From an uncultured Tateyamaria sp. (GTDB taxonomy: Bacteria; Pseudomonadota; Alphaproteobacteria; Rhodobacterales; Rhodobacteraceae), in the NCBI RefSeq assembly GCF_947503385.1, contig NZ_CANNDO010000001.1, forward strand, positions 124,001 to 188,000: 64,000 bases of DNA. The letters run 5' to 3'. The position numbers were made by a program, and so were the translations under genes. Below, one piece after another: positions 44,138 through 54,079 of the stretch. The stretch's first letter is position 1. The number at the start of each line of letters is the position of its first letter. The notes beneath the pieces are model-generated. The model saw only the letters and a program-made list of their open reading frames with translations. It ran no database searches and was not told the origin of the DNA.

Positions 44138-44698
44138 ATGGCATCTGATACCGGCACGGGGCACATCCGCCGCAATCGCCCGCCGCGCGTTCACATTGCT
44201 TATACCGACCCCATCGACTCGGAAAAGAACGTCGAACTGCCCTTCGTCATGGGCATCATGAGTGACCTGTCGGGCAACAACCCCGGCAAGGAAAAAGCGC
44301 CGGTAGAGCAGCGCGAGTTCGAAAAGGTCACCATGCACACGCTCGACAGCTATATGTCGCAAAAAATCCAGCCCGGTGTATCGGTGATGGTCGACAACAA
44401 GCTGAAGGATGGCGACGGCCAGAAGATGGGCGTGAACCTGCGCTTTAACTCTATGGACGATTTCGAGCCGGCCAACATCGCGCGCCAAGTGCCCGCGTTG
44501 AACGAATTGCTCACCGCCCGCCAACAGCTTGCTGACCTGCTGTTGTATATGACGTCGAAACCGAAAGCTCAGGAGCAGATCAAAGAGCTGCTGAACGATC
44601 CGGACAAGCTGAAGGTGCTGGCCGAACAAGCCAAGGCCGAAGCCGACGCCAAGAAAGCCGCAGATGAAGCGGGTCAACCAACAGAAGGCGACGCGTAA
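44138..44698 (+). CDS. tssB: T6SS contractile sheath small subunit TssB
   Basis: 186 residues (VipA/IglA family). The family opening is RNRPPRVHIAYTD...KNVELPFVMGIMSDLSG, followed by the KVTMHTLDSYMSQKIQPGVSV block and NLRFNSMDDFEPANIARQVPALNELLTAR. The tail is a charged Ala/Glu/Lys helix. TssB and TssC form the sheath that contracts to push the Hcp tube. First gene after the long intergenic region; tssC follows after about 33 bases. Confidence 0.96.
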   Translation: MASDTGTGHIRRNRPPRVHIAYTDPIDSEKNVELPFVMGIMSDLSGNNPGKEKAPVEQREFEKVTMHTLDSYMSQKIQPGVSVMVDNKLKDGDGQKMGVNLRFNSMDDFEPANIARQVPALNELLTARQQLADLLLYMTSKPKAQEQIKELLNDPDKLKVLAEQAKAEADAKKAADEAGQPTEGDA

Positions 44699-44731
44699 AC
44701 GTGTCCCGCATCACTATGGGGAGTGAATACA

Positions 44732-46222
44732 TTGGCTGAAGAAGCACAGGTACAAGACGGAGGCCAGGGCGCGCTGAGCGAACTGGATGATTTCTCCGCA
44801 ATTCTCAAACAGACGATCAACCCGACCACCGAAAACGCCGAGCGCGCGATTGACAACGCACTGGCCACCGTCGTGCAGACCGCGATGGCCGATCAGAGCC
44901 TGATCGACGAGGACGTGATCGACACGATCAACGCGATGATCGCCGGGCTTGACCAAGAGCTGAGTTCGCAGATCAACGAAATCCTGCACAACGAGGAATT
45001 CCAGTCCGTGGAATCGTCGTGGCGCGGTCTGGCGTATACGCTGAACAACTCGGAAACCGGTGCGTCCCTTCAGTGTGAGGTGCTCAACACCTCCAAGAAG
45101 GAACTGGCGGGCATGATGAAGCGCTATCCCGGTGCCAAATGGGATCGCTCGCCGCTGTACCGTCAGATCTATGAACGCAAGATTGGCACCTTGGGTGGTG
45201 ACCCGATGGGCGCAGTCATGGGTGATTTCTACTTTGACCATTCGCCTGCGGATGTGGCCCTGCTGACATCCATGTCGAAGATTTCCGAAGCGGCTCTGGC
45301 CCCCTTCCTGTCGTCCGCCGCCCCGCGCCTGCTGGGTTTGGACAGCTGGAACGAACTGTCCAACCCGCCGGACATCGAAGAGCTGTTCACCGCATCGGAC
45401 TATGCTGGCTGGAACAGCCTGCGCGAAAGCGAAAACGCGCGGTTCCTTGGCCTGACCCTGCCGCGTGTGCTGGCCCGCGAGCCGTATGGCCCGGAAAGCA
45501 CAATGACCGTGGACGAATTCAATTTCACCGAGGATACCGACGGCCACAAAGGCGAGAAGTATTCGTGGATGAACGCGGCCCACGCGATGGCCGTGAACAT
45601 CAACCGCGCGTTCAAGGAACACGGCTGGACCGTGCGCATCCGCGGCGTGCAGTCGGGCGGTGAAGTCGCACAATTGCCGACCCACCACTTTGACACCGGA
45701 GCAGGCGAAAAAGACCTCAAGTGCCCCACCGAAGTCAGCATTGATGACCGCCGCGAAGGCGAGCTGTCCAAGGTTGGCCTGTTGGGTCTGGTCCACCGCC
45801 AGAACACGGACAAGGCCGTGTTCCTGGGTGGGCAATCGCTCTACAAACCGAAAAGTTATGTCGATCCCGAGGCGACCGCGTCCGACAACATGTCGTCGCG
45901 CCTGCCCTATATGTTCGCCGTCTCCCGCTTCAGCCACTATCTGAAAGCGATGATCCGCGACCAGATCGGGTCCAGCAAGGACAAGGATCAGATCCGCATG
46001 GATCTGCAAACCTGGATCGACCAGTATGTCACTCTCAACCCGCAAAACGCGTCTGAAAAGGAAAAGGCCGAAAAGCCCCTTGCCGATGCGAAGGTTGAGG
46101 TTGTCGAGGATGAACTGAACCCCGGCTACTACATGGGTAAGTTCTTTCTCAAACCGCACTTCCAGATGGAAGGCATGGATATCGGGATGAGCCTGGTGTC
46201 CAAAATCCCCCCGCCCAAATAA
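44732..46222 (+). CDS. tssC: T6SS contractile sheath large subunit TssC
   Basis: About 496 residues (VipB/IglB family). Typical regions: LIDEDVIDTINAMIAGLDQELSSQINEILHNEEFQ at the start, SVESSWRGLAYTLNNSE, AAPRLLGLDSWNELSNP, FVRVLAR-like LTLPRVLAREPYGPES, and the tail FFLKPHFQMEGMDIGMSLVSKIPPPK. The start is unusual: GGGGAG directly abuts an in-frame GTG (44723), which leaves no spacing, whereas TTG at 44732 lies 8 bases after it and begins LAEEAQVQ, close to the usual MAEEQ opening. I therefore prefer TTG; GTG 44723 remains possible. Confidence 0.95.
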   Translation: MAEEAQVQDGGQGALSELDDFSAILKQTINPTTENAERAIDNALATVVQTAMADQSLIDEDVIDTINAMIAGLDQELSSQINEILHNEEFQSVESSWRGLAYTLNNSETGASLQCEVLNTSKKELAGMMKRYPGAKWDRSPLYRQIYERKIGTLGGDPMGAVMGDFYFDHSPADVALLTSMSKISEAALAPFLSSAAPRLLGLDSWNELSNPPDIEELFTASDYAGWNSLRESENARFLGLTLPRVLAREPYGPESTMTVDEFNFTEDTDGHKGEKYSWMNAAHAMAVNINRAFKEHGWTVRIRGVQSGGEVAQLPTHHFDTGAGEKDLKCPTEVSIDDRREGELSKVGLLGLVHRQNTDKAVFLGGQSLYKPKSYVDPEATASDNMSSRLPYMFAVSRFSHYLKAMIRDQIGSSKDKDQIRMDLQTWIDQYVTLNPQNASEKEKAEKPLADAKVEVVEDELNPGYYMGKFFLKPHFQMEGMDIGMSLVSKIPPPK

Positions 46223-46269
46223 TGGGTCCCCTCTCAAGTAACCCTACCGTTTGATCAAGGAGATAGATC

Positions 46270-46755
46270 ATGGCAGTCGATATTTTCCTCCACCTGGACA
46301 AAATCAAAGGCGAGTCGGTTGACGACAAATACGCCGGTGAGATTGACGTTCTTCAGTGGTCCTGGGGCATGTCCCAGTCGGGCACAACACACCTCGGCCC
46401 AGGCGGCGGCGCCGGCAAGGTCAACGTGCGTGACATGACCCTGACCAAGTATGTGGACATGGCCACACACGAGCTGCTGAAAGCCTGTGCCAAAGGCACA
46501 CACATCGCAGACGGCTTTATCGTGGTGCGCAAAGCGGGCAATGTGCCGCTGGACTACTTCCGCGTCGACATGACCGACATCATGGTTTCGTCCTACGAAA
46601 CCGGTGGGTCGGGTGACGGCATGGACCGCATCATGGAAACCGTGACGCTGAACTTTGCCAAGTACAACGTGACCTACGCGTCGCAAAAAGCCGACGGCTC
46701 CAAAGGCCCCGAAGGCAAAGCTGGCTTCGATATCGCCAAGAACAAAGAAGCTTAA
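46270..46755 (+). CDS. hcp: Hcp family T6SS tube protein
   Basis: 161 residues. Begins VDIFLHLDKIKGESVDDKYAGEIDVLQWSWGMSQ, the Hcp hallmark, and continues with DMTLTKYVDMATHELLKACAKGTHI and the tail VTLNFAKYNVTYASQ. Hcp hexamers stack into the expelled tube and carry small effectors. AAGGAGA lies 7 bases before the ATG. A strong terminator follows the stop, which should make hcp mRNA more abundant than that of the downstream baseplate genes. Confidence 0.97.
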   Translation: MAVDIFLHLDKIKGESVDDKYAGEIDVLQWSWGMSQSGTTHLGPGGGAGKVNVRDMTLTKYVDMATHELLKACAKGTHIADGFIVVRKAGNVPLDYFRVDMTDIMVSSYETGGSGDGMDRIMETVTLNFAKYNVTYASQKADGSKGPEGKAGFDIAKNKEA

Positions 46756-46770
46756 TCCAGGCTTCACCCC

Positions 46771-46798
46771 ATGCGGCCCGGTATCCACCGGGCCGCAT
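46771..46798 (+). terminator. strong Rho-independent terminator after hcp
   Basis: Perfect 12-bp stem ATGCGGCCCGGT / ACCGGGCCGCAT with a four-base loop ATCC, followed at once by T-rich DNA (TTTTTTCATTTTTT). It lies 15 bases after hcp and 34 before tssE, so it partly separates tube and sheath genes from baseplate genes. Confidence 0.93.
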
Positions 46799-46831
46799 TT
46801 TTTCATTTTTTGAAGGCCCCGATACGCGACA

Positions 46832-47437
46832 ATGGCGTCCCGTTCATCCACCACCAAAGCGCCCCGGCAACGGGCGAACCGCAAGGTCCATGAACGCTCG
46901 CGTATCTCTCTGCTAGACGTCTTTCGCCAGTCTTTCCGCGAACATGATTCCGGTGCCACCAGCACCTCCGAGGTGGAGGCCGGCGGCCTGAACACCGTGT
47001 CCAACGTATCCGGTCGGTCCAATGCCCGCCGTCTGGGTGTGGACGAGGATACGCTGCGCGACCATGTGCGCGAACATCTGGCCACATTGATGAACACCAT
47101 ACGTCTGGATGCCGCCATTGACCTTGATGACACGCCTTTGGTGGCGCAATCGGTCGTGAACTACGGCTTTCAGGACCTCAGCAATCTGACCCGGACCGAG
47201 CTGACAGGTCACGCCATCGCCAAATCCATCAAACAGTCGCTGTCGGACCACGAACCGCGTCTGGTCAAAAGCAGTATCGACGTTAAGGTGCAGGTGCTTG
47301 AGGGCGACGACTATCAGCGCGTCGCCGTACATGTGACCGCCGACCTGATCGCCGACCCTGCGGACATCCCCGTCGAATTCAGCGCGGATGTGGACACGGG
47401 CGCCGGCAAGGTTGTGCTGAACGCGAAACGGATTTGA
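46832..47437 (+). CDS. tssE: T6SS baseplate protein TssE (gp25-like)
   Basis: 201 residues. The gp25/lysozyme-like baseplate domain includes RISLLDVFRQSF at the start, HLATLMNTIRLDAAIDLDDTPLVAQSVVNYGFQDLSNLT in the middle, and KSIKQSLSDHEPRLVKSSIDVKV at the end. It is longer than many TssE proteins because of a roughly 20-residue basic leader and a Ser/Asn-rich loop around 40-60. Follows the hcp terminator and precedes tssF by 4 bases, so it is probably made from read-through or its own promoter. Confidence 0.92.
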   Translation: MASRSSTTKAPRQRANRKVHERSRISLLDVFRQSFREHDSGATSTSEVEAGGLNTVSNVSGRSNARRLGVDEDTLRDHVREHLATLMNTIRLDAAIDLDDTPLVAQSVVNYGFQDLSNLTRTELTGHAIAKSIKQSLSDHEPRLVKSSIDVKVQVLEGDDYQRVAVHVTADLIADPADIPVEFSADVDTGAGKVVLNAKRI

Positions 47438-47441
47438 GCCG

Positions 47442-49361
47442 ATGAAACAGGCATTCAAGGAAGCGTATGAGCGCGAGCTCCTGTTGCTCAAGGAGCGGGC
47501 GGCCCTGTTTGCCAAGGACTATCCGGGTCTGGCCGACCGGCTGGGCGGCCTGCTGGAAGAAAACCTTGATCCCTCGATCGCGGGCCTGCTCGAAGGATCG
47601 GCCTTTCTGGCGGCCCGCGTTCAACTGAACATCGACCAGCAGTTCCGCACCTTTTCGACGGAATTGCTGGAACAGGTCAGCCCCGAAATGACAGCCCCCG
47701 TACCGGCGGCGATGCTGGTACAGGGCCACACCCCCGAAAAACCGGTCGAAATCGCGAATGGACGCACGATCAAGGCAGGATCGTATATCGAGGCGACCTT
47801 TACCGAAGCGACCCGACGCATCGCCTGCCGGTTTCGTCTGGCCGAACCGATCACATTCTGGCCGCTGAAAATTGCCGCAGCCGAATATCACGGCACCGCC
47901 ACCCCTATGAACGCGCTGGGATGCGATGGGCCGGGGCTTGAGAATGCAGGCGGGCGCACCGCCGCGGGCCTTGTCGTCACGCTGGAACGGACGGACGGTC
48001 AGCCGCTGGATGGGTTGAAAACCGATGTTCTGCCGATCCATTTCACCGGCCCGCAGCAAGAGGCAATGGCGCTATATGCCCAAGTGTTCGGCCGCCTCAC
48101 CCGCGCGTCACTGCGCTGGGAGGACAAGGGCGGCACACCGGTCTTCCACAACATCCCGCTGGACGAGATCGAGCAGGTCGGCTTTGACGGTGATCTGCCG
48201 CTCTATGGGCGGGACGAACGGCTGTTTCCGGGCATCAGCACGCTGCTCGAATACTTTTCGTTTCCGCGCAAGTTCATGGGGTTCCGCATTCGCAACCTCG
48301 CCCACCATGCCAAACGGATCGAGACGAAGTCGGCCCAGTTGGTGCTGGAATTCGACGCGCCCGACAAACATCTGACCACCCATTTCGAAGACAAAAACCT
48401 CGCCCTGTTCTGCGCCCCTGCGGTCAACCTGTTCGAAGATGATGCCAAGCCGATCACGCTGGACAACCGCGCGCACCAGATGCCCGTCGCGCCCAACCGC
48501 ACGCCTGCCACCCATTTCGAGGTCCAGCGTATTCTGGACGTCCGCGCACAGTACGATGCCGCACGGGACAAGGTGCAGGTGCAGCCGCTCTATGGCATCC
48601 CGCCCTCGGGCAGCGCCCCGCGCGAGACGCTTTACTACACATACACCCGCCAGCGCCGTGGCCTCAGCCAATCGGAGCGGCGCGTGGGCGGCACGCGGTT
48701 CCGCTATGAGGGGACCGAAACCTGGATCACCTTTTATGAACCGCCAGAGGCAGAGCCTGCGAACCTGCTGTTTGTAAAAACGCTGTGTTCGAACCGGCAC
48801 CTTCCTGAAGTGCTGCCCATGAGCGAGGCGACATTCCACCTGCTGGATGATCGTATCATCACGATGAAGCCCAAAGTGGGCCCAACCACCCCCCGCGAAG
48901 CCGTGGCGGAACTTGAGGCCGAAGGCCCGCACCGTATGACGGCGGGGGACAATTACTGGCGGCTGGTGTCGCTCATTTCGCTCAGCTATCGCGGTTTTGT
49001 CGGGCCGGATGGCACCGGCAATGTCGAGGCGCTGCGCGAGGTGATGCGGCTGTTTTCCGACGTGTCCGACCAATTGACCGAGGCACAGGTGGGTGCCCTG
49101 ACCCACGTCAGCGCGCGGCCCCGCACACGCACCATCCAGCGCGCCGACGGATTCCACCCGGCGCGCGGGATGGAGGTGACGCTGAAATTTGACGAGGACC
49201 TGATGGACCCGGCGATGATCGTGACGCTAAGCGCGGCGCTGGACCGGTTTCTGGGGGACTACGCCGCTGTCAACACGTTCACGCAATGCGTCGTCACCAA
49301 CTCCAAGAACAACGTGCTCAAGGTCTGGCCCCCGCGCGGCGGATCGGGACCGCTTCTGTGA
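47442..49361 (+). CDS. tssF: T6SS baseplate protein TssF
   Basis: 639 residues (VasA/ImpG family). The opening FKEAYERELLLLKERAALFAKDYPGLADRLG is diagnostic, as are LEGSAFLAARVQLNIDQQFRTFSTELLEQVSPEMTAPVPAAML and the C-terminal GMEVTLKFDEDL...LDRFLGDYAAVNTFTQCVV. TssF joins TssG, TssK and TssE into the baseplate wedge. Its TGA overlaps the tssG GTG. Confidence 0.96.
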   Translation: MKQAFKEAYERELLLLKERAALFAKDYPGLADRLGGLLEENLDPSIAGLLEGSAFLAARVQLNIDQQFRTFSTELLEQVSPEMTAPVPAAMLVQGHTPEKPVEIANGRTIKAGSYIEATFTEATRRIACRFRLAEPITFWPLKIAAAEYHGTATPMNALGCDGPGLENAGGRTAAGLVVTLERTDGQPLDGLKTDVLPIHFTGPQQEAMALYAQVFGRLTRASLRWEDKGGTPVFHNIPLDEIEQVGFDGDLPLYGRDERLFPGISTLLEYFSFPRKFMGFRIRNLAHHAKRIETKSAQLVLEFDAPDKHLTTHFEDKNLALFCAPAVNLFEDDAKPITLDNRAHQMPVAPNRTPATHFEVQRILDVRAQYDAARDKVQVQPLYGIPPSGSAPRETLYYTYTRQRRGLSQSERRVGGTRFRYEGTETWITFYEPPEAEPANLLFVKTLCSNRHLPEVLPMSEATFHLLDDRIITMKPKVGPTTPREAVAELEAEGPHRMTAGDNYWRLVSLISLSYRGFVGPDGTGNVEALREVMRLFSDVSDQLTEAQVGALTHVSARPRTRTIQRADGFHPARGMEVTLKFDEDLMDPAMIVTLSAALDRFLGDYAAVNTFTQCVVTNSKNNVLKVWPPRGGSGPLL

Positions 49362-50359
49362 ACGCAAGGACCGAAGAAGAGCGCAAGACACGGCGCGCAA
49401 AATGGGGCTTTTTACAGTCCCTGCGCTACCTCGAACGCCGCGCGGGCAGCAAACCCCGCATCGGCCAAAGCCGCCGGTTGAGCCAAGAGGTCGTGGACTT
49501 GGGTCAGGACCCCTATACCGGGTTCGCCTATGACGAATTGAGCGAGGTGGATGTCGACGCCAAAACACCGCGCATCCGCCCCCGGTTCCTTGGCTTTTTC
49601 GGGCCGTTTGGTCCCCTGCCCCATTCCATCACGCGCGAAGTGGATCGCTGGAAACGCAATGGCGACAACGCCTTTGTCCGATTTGCCGACATCTTTGTCG
49701 CGCGGTTTCAGCAGCTGTTTTACCGGTCGTGGTCCGACGCGCGGCCCATCACACAATACGACCATCCCACAGGCGGCGAATTTCCCCGTTTGCTACGATC
49801 ACTGACCGGCGATGCGCCCAAATGCTTTGATGGCACGTCGCCCGTCGATGATGTGGTGCGCCTGCGCTACACCGCGCTCAGCATGGACCGGGTGCGCAGC
49901 CCGGTGCGCCTGCGCCAGATGCTGCGCGCGCATTTTGGGGTGGCGGTGCGCGTCGAGGAATTCGTGACCGGCTGGCTGGAGTTCTCGCCCGAGGACCGTT
50001 CCGTCATGGGGCGGCAGGGGATGCGTCTGGGTCAGGATTTGCGCGTGGGCCAGCGCGCGCCGTCCATCAGCGAAAAGATCGTCCTGCATCTGGAATGCAA
50101 TTCGGTCGACGAATACCGCAGCTTTCTACCGGGGCGCGACCGGCAGGCAGAGCTCAAGGATCTGGTTCTGGGCTATCTGGGTGCCTTTTTCGAGATCGAC
50201 GTCGCGCTGTGGCTGCCGCGCGCGCAAATCGCGCCCGCGCAATTGGGCACAACGACAGAGTTGGGCTGGACCAGTGCCATGCCCATGAGCCAAGGTGGCG
50301 ACGTACAAAATGCGCTCGTAAGGGCGACACAATATAAAATTTCGATGGAAGTTTCTTGA
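49358..50359 (+). CDS. tssG: T6SS baseplate protein TssG
   Basis: 333 residues (VasB/ImpH family). Recognised by WGFLQSLRYLERR near the start, IGQSRRLSQEVVDLGQDP, FGPFGPLPHSITREV, FADIFVARFQQLFYRSWSDARPI, and ARAQIAP-like LPRAQIAPAQLGTTTELGWTSAM near the end. GTG at 49358 overlaps the tssF stop (GTGA); the ATG at 49286 lies inside tssF and its first residues have no family likeness. clpV follows after 13 bases. Confidence 0.94.
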   Translation: MNARTEEERKTRRAKWGFLQSLRYLERRAGSKPRIGQSRRLSQEVVDLGQDPYTGFAYDELSEVDVDAKTPRIRPRFLGFFGPFGPLPHSITREVDRWKRNGDNAFVRFADIFVARFQQLFYRSWSDARPITQYDHPTGGEFPRLLRSLTGDAPKCFDGTSPVDDVVRLRYTALSMDRVRSPVRLRQMLRAHFGVAVRVEEFVTGWLEFSPEDRSVMGRQGMRLGQDLRVGQRAPSISEKIVLHLECNSVDEYRSFLPGRDRQAELKDLVLGYLGAFFEIDVALWLPRAQIAPAQLGTTTELGWTSAMPMSQGGDVQNALVRATQYKISMEVS

Positions 50360-50372
50360 CGGGGGATTGGGA

Positions 50373-53069
50373 ATGGTTGCTGAGATTCAGGTTGAAAAAT
50401 ATGCGGGCAAACTGAACCGTACTGGATACGACGCCTTTATTCAGGCGATGAGCCTGTCGCGGGGCGAAGGCCACCGCCACGTGGACGTGTTGCACTGGAT
50501 GTATCACATCGTGTCGAACAAGCAGTCGGACATTTCCGTCATGCTGGGCGTGCTGAACCTTGACCGCGCAGACGTGCTGCGCGACCTCACGGACGCGTTG
50601 GGCAAGCTCGAAAAGAATGTTACCGAAATCCCTGCCATCTCCGACAGTATGGCGCAGATGCTGAAAAACGGCTGGGTCTACGCGACCCTGTTGTTCGGCG
50701 AGGTACAGGTGCGGTCCGGCCACGCACTGGTCGCCTTGCTGTCGTCGTCCGAGCAAAAGCGCGTGCTGGAACGGTTGTCGCCCACGCTTGGCAGCCTGTC
50801 CGCCGATCAGTTGGCCAAAGAGGCCGGAACCCTCTTTGCCGACAGCGAAGAAGAGGACATGCGGCCCATGGACGGCTCGGGCCTGTCCGCTGGGCCGTCG
50901 GGCGATGGCGCCGAAGGACCGGGGGCGTCGACCGCGCTTGGCCGTTTCGCCAAGGATATGACTGCGGCAGCCGCCACTATGGACCAGATCGTGGGACGCG
51001 ATGACGAGATCCGCCAGATTGTCGACGTGCTGCTGCGCCGCCGCCAGAACAACCCGATCCTGACCGGTGAGGCGGGCGTGGGCAAAACCGCCGTGGTCGA
51101 AGGGTTCGCCCAGCGGCTGGCGGCGGGAGACGTGCCACCGCTGTTGCAGGGCACGAAACTCTACGAATTGGACATCCAGTCGATGCAGGCGGGTGCGTCG
51201 ATGAAGGGTGAGTTTGAACAGCGCCTGAAATCCGTGATCGACGAGGTGCAGTCGTCGCCCACACCCATCATCCTGTTCATCGACGAGGCGCACACACTGA
51301 TCGGTGCCGGTGGTGCCGCAGGCACCGGCGATGCCGCCAACCTGCTGAAGCCCGCGCTTGCGCGTGGCACTCTGCGCACGATTGCGGCCACGACGTTCTC
51401 GGAATACCGCAACTACTTTGAGAAAGACCCGGCCCTGACCCGCCGCTTCCAGCCTGTGGACGTGGACGAGCCGGATATTGAACGCTGCTGCTTCATGCTG
51501 CGCGGTATCCTTGACCCGATGGAGGCGCATCACGGCGTACGCATCTCGGACGAGGCGATTGTGGCGGCTGTCAGCCTGTCGGCCCGCTACATCCCTGCCC
51601 GCCAATTGCCGGACAAGGCTGTGTCGCTGCTGGATACCGCGTGCGCCCGTGTGGCTGTTTCCCAAGCGTCTACCCCGGCGCGCATCGGTGATCTGCGACA
51701 GGCCATCAAGGCGCTTGAGACGGAAATCGCGTCCAAGGAATCCGAGCGCGAACTGGGTTCCACCAACGAAGAACGTCTGGCAGAGGCCGCCGAGGAAAAA
51801 ACCAAACTTGAGGCCGAACTGGCCGAATTCGAAGGCAAGTACGAGGCGGAAAAGGCGCTGGTCGACAGCATCCTGACCCTGCGCAAATCCATCGCCGAGG
51901 CCAAGGGCGAAGACGCCGACGCCGTCATGGACGCCCGCCCCGAAGAAGAAGCTGACGCAGAGGTCGAACCCGCCGACGACGCAGACGCCGCCCATGCCGA
52001 AATGGCCGCCAAGATGGCCGAACTGGAAGGCGGAAACCCGGACGACCGCATGGTCTATGCCCATGTGGACGCGCAATCCGTGGCCACCGTAATCTCGGAC
52101 TGGACGGGCATCCCTGCGGGCCGGATGGTGCAGGATGAACTGGCCGCCGTGCTGACCCTTGCCGACCGCTTGCAAGAGCGTGTCATTGGTCAGGATCATG
52201 GCCTGCGCACCATCGCCAAGCGCATTGAGACGTCCCGCGCGGGCCTCGCCAACCCGGAAAAACCCATCGGTGTTTTCATGCTGTGCGGCCCGTCCGGTGT
52301 GGGTAAGACAGAAACAGCGCTGGCGCTGGCCGAAACGCTATACGGTGGCGAACAGAACATCATCACCATCAACATGTCCGAGTTCCAAGAGGCGCATTCC
52401 GTCTCCCTGCTCAAGGGCGCGCCTCCGGGCTATGTCGGCTACGGCGAGGGTGGTCGCCTGACCGAGGCGGTGCGGCGCAAGCCCTATTCGGTCGTATTGC
52501 TGGACGAGATCGAAAAGGCCCACCCCGACATCCACGAGCTGTTCTTTCAGGTGTTCGACAAGGGCATCATGGAGGACGGCAACGGGCGTCCTATCAACTT
52601 CAAGAACTGCCTGATCCTGCTCACGTCCAACGTGGGCACCGAAGTGATCATGGAAATGGCCGAAGGTGGCGAGACGGAGCCCGATGTCGAAGAGTTGTCG
52701 ACCGCACTGAAACCGTTCCAGTTGGATGTCTTCCCGCCCGCGCTGTTGGGCCGGATCGTGTCGATCCCGTATTTCCCGCTGGGCAAGGCGGCACTGGCGG
52801 ACATCACCAAGCTGAAACTGCGGTCGGTGGCCAAACGGCTCAAGGCATCGCACAACGCCGAGATGGTCTATGGCGACGACGTGCTCGACCATATCACCGA
52901 GCAGTGCAAAGACCCCGACAGCGGTGGCCGCATGATCGACAACATCATCACCAATTCGATCCTGCCCGAGATGTCGCGCGAGGTCCTCAACCGCATGGTT
53001 GCCGGTGATGAGTTCAACAAAGTTGTGGTGACGCATACCGCCGACGGGTTCGGCTACGCGTTCGAATAG
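50373..53069 (+). CDS. clpV: T6SS AAA+ ATPase ClpV (TssH)
   Basis: 898 residues. ClpB-type unfoldase that strips contracted TssB/TssC sheath for reuse. N-terminal Clp-N repeat domain ([21 protein letters not shown]), first AAA domain with [13 protein letters not shown] and [15 protein letters not shown], a shortened middle coiled coil rich in Glu and Ala around residues 455-570, and second AAA domain with [14 protein letters not shown] and [13 protein letters not shown]. The ATG at 50373 has GGGGATTGG in front; the TTG at 50367 is rejected. Last gene of the first T6SS transcript, convergent with an unknown gene. Confidence 0.96.
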   Translation: MVAEIQVEKYAGKLNRTGYDAFIQAMSLSRGEGHRHVDVLHWMYHIVSNKQSDISVMLGVLNLDRADVLRDLTDALGKLEKNVTEIPAISDSMAQMLKNGWVYATLLFGEVQVRSGHALVALLSSSEQKRVLERLSPTLGSLSADQLAKEAGTLFADSEEEDMRPMDGSGLSAGPSGDGAEGPGASTALGRFAKDMTAAAATMDQIVGRDDEIRQIVDVLLRRRQNNPILTGEAGVGKTAVVEGFAQRLAAGDVPPLLQGTKLYELDIQSMQAGASMKGEFEQRLKSVIDEVQSSPTPIILFIDEAHTLIGAGGAAGTGDAANLLKPALARGTLRTIAATTFSEYRNYFEKDPALTRRFQPVDVDEPDIERCCFMLRGILDPMEAHHGVRISDEAIVAAVSLSARYIPARQLPDKAVSLLDTACARVAVSQASTPARIGDLRQAIKALETEIASKESERELGSTNEERLAEAAEEKTKLEAELAEFEGKYEAEKALVDSILTLRKSIAEAKGEDADAVMDARPEEEADAEVEPADDADAAHAEMAAKMAELEGGNPDDRMVYAHVDAQSVATVISDWTGIPAGRMVQDELAAVLTLADRLQERVIGQDHGLRTIAKRIETSRAGLANPEKPIGVFMLCGPSGVGKTETALALAETLYGGEQNIITINMSEFQEAHSVSLLKGAPPGYVGYGEGGRLTEAVRRKPYSVVLLDEIEKAHPDIHELFFQVFDKGIMEDGNGRPINFKNCLILLTSNVGTEVIMEMAEGGETEPDVEELSTALKPFQLDVFPPALLGRIVSIPYFPLGKAALADITKLKLRSVAKRLKASHNAEMVYGDDVLDHITEQCKDPDSGGRMIDNIITNSILPEMSREVLNRMVAGDEFNKVVVTHTADGFGYAFE

Positions 53070-53075
53070 GGGGGT

Positions 53076-53096
53076 GGCGCGCCACGGTGGCGCGCC
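53076..53096. terminator. GC-rich hairpin between convergent genes after clpV
   Basis: GGCGCGCC (53076-53083) pairs with GGCGCGCC (53089-53096) around ACGGT; the unit itself is palindromic, so it can fold in either strand. It lies right after the clpV stop and right before the stop of the convergent gene. No T-run. Confidence 0.45.
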
Positions 53097-54014
53097 TTAC
53101 CAACCGTACATCGAGGTCGAATTGGCCGCTGTGCTCTGAATTTGCAGGTCGGGGAACAGCGCATCAAGGCCATTGGCCTGTTGCGTGTCATTGATGCAGC
53201 CCTGAAGCTCACGCTTGAGTGACATCAGCTGCTGTTTCAACGTCTTGATCTTGGACCGGAAATTCGCCTCATCCCGCTGGATTTTCTGCTGGATGTACAT
53301 CGACTCGTCGATATGGCTGTCAAAACTCTTTTCGAGGCTGGAACTGTATTTCTGCGCAGCCATCAACCCTTTGACGCCGTTCATTACCTTGCCCAGACCC
53401 GCGCCCCAGCTCTGGTTGCTGCTTTCTCCGGCTTTGGCGATCAGGTCAGCCGTGCTCACCACCTGATCTGCCACATATTTCATCCCCAGCTCACCCTGAT
53501 CGGACGGTTTTCCGTTGACCGCATTCGACATCACATCCGCCGCGCTGGTGTGCTTCTTGACCACGTATTGCGTGCCCGCCTGCATCATCGTGTCGGATTT
53601 CATGAAATTCGTGGACGCGTTTGCGATGCCCGTCATGGCCTGCGCGGTGGACGTCTGGCCGTGCAGCCATTTGCTGCCGTTGTCGGCAATATCGATGGCT
53701 GCCACTCCGGCGGAAGCGGTCTTGGCGGCCTGCTTCATGCCCATTGTGTCAAGGATGGACGCGCCGATATCCAGAAACGCAACGCAGCTGTCCTTGATCA
53801 CGCTGGTCACCAGAATAGCGTTGTTGAGATAGCCCATGCGCTTGGCCAGTGCGACGGCCTCTTCGAAATCCTGTTCGACAGATGCGATAGTGCGTTCGAG
53901 GTTGGCAACCTTGTCGGAATAGCCGCTGCACGATTGGGGCCGAAACACTTGGTTGGCGTGGTTGCGACCACTTGTGCCGGGCCACACACCGGGTTTGACG
54001 ATAGGTCCACTCAT
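53097..54014 (-). CDS. unknown T6SS-island protein, candidate effector or accessory
   Basis: 305 residues with no recognised family. The N terminus (MSGPIVKPGVWPGTSG) is Pro/Gly-rich and not a signal peptide. Residues ~35-60 form one helix, ~65-105 a hydrophobic helical region (NAILVTSVIKDSCVAFLDIGASILDTMG), the middle is Ser/Ala/Thr-rich and low in charge, and ~235-285 is a strong coiled coil (YIQQKIQRDEANFRSKIKTLKQQLMSLKREL). CAGGAGA lies 8 bases before ATG 54014. Its place beside clpV, opposite strand, lack of export signal and mixed helical/Ala-rich make-up suit a T6SS effector or tube-loaded protein. That is inference; a structural accessory protein is equally possible. No immunity-like gene is adjacent. 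Confidence 0.72.
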   Translation of the reverse strand: MSGPIVKPGVWPGTSGRNHANQVFRPQSCSGYSDKVANLERTIASVEQDFEEAVALAKRMGYLNNAILVTSVIKDSCVAFLDIGASILDTMGMKQAAKTASAGVAAIDIADNGSKWLHGQTSTAQAMTGIANASTNFMKSDTMMQAGTQYVVKKHTSAADVMSNAVNGKPSDQGELGMKYVADQVVSTADLIAKAGESSNQSWGAGLGKVMNGVKGLMAAQKYSSSLEKSFDSHIDESMYIQQKIQRDEANFRSKIKTLKQQLMSLKRELQGCINDTQQANGLDALFPDLQIQSTAANSTSMYGW

Positions 54015-54079
54015 ACGCAAATTCTCCTGAGCAATGCGGGGCTAACTCTCTGCAATCCTTGCGAAGTGTCAAGGCTTGG

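Noticed and set aside
50154-52199. 681-codon minus-strand frame opposite clpV
   Set aside because: Complete ClpV with both Walker motifs is on the plus strand; this is codon-bias shadow.
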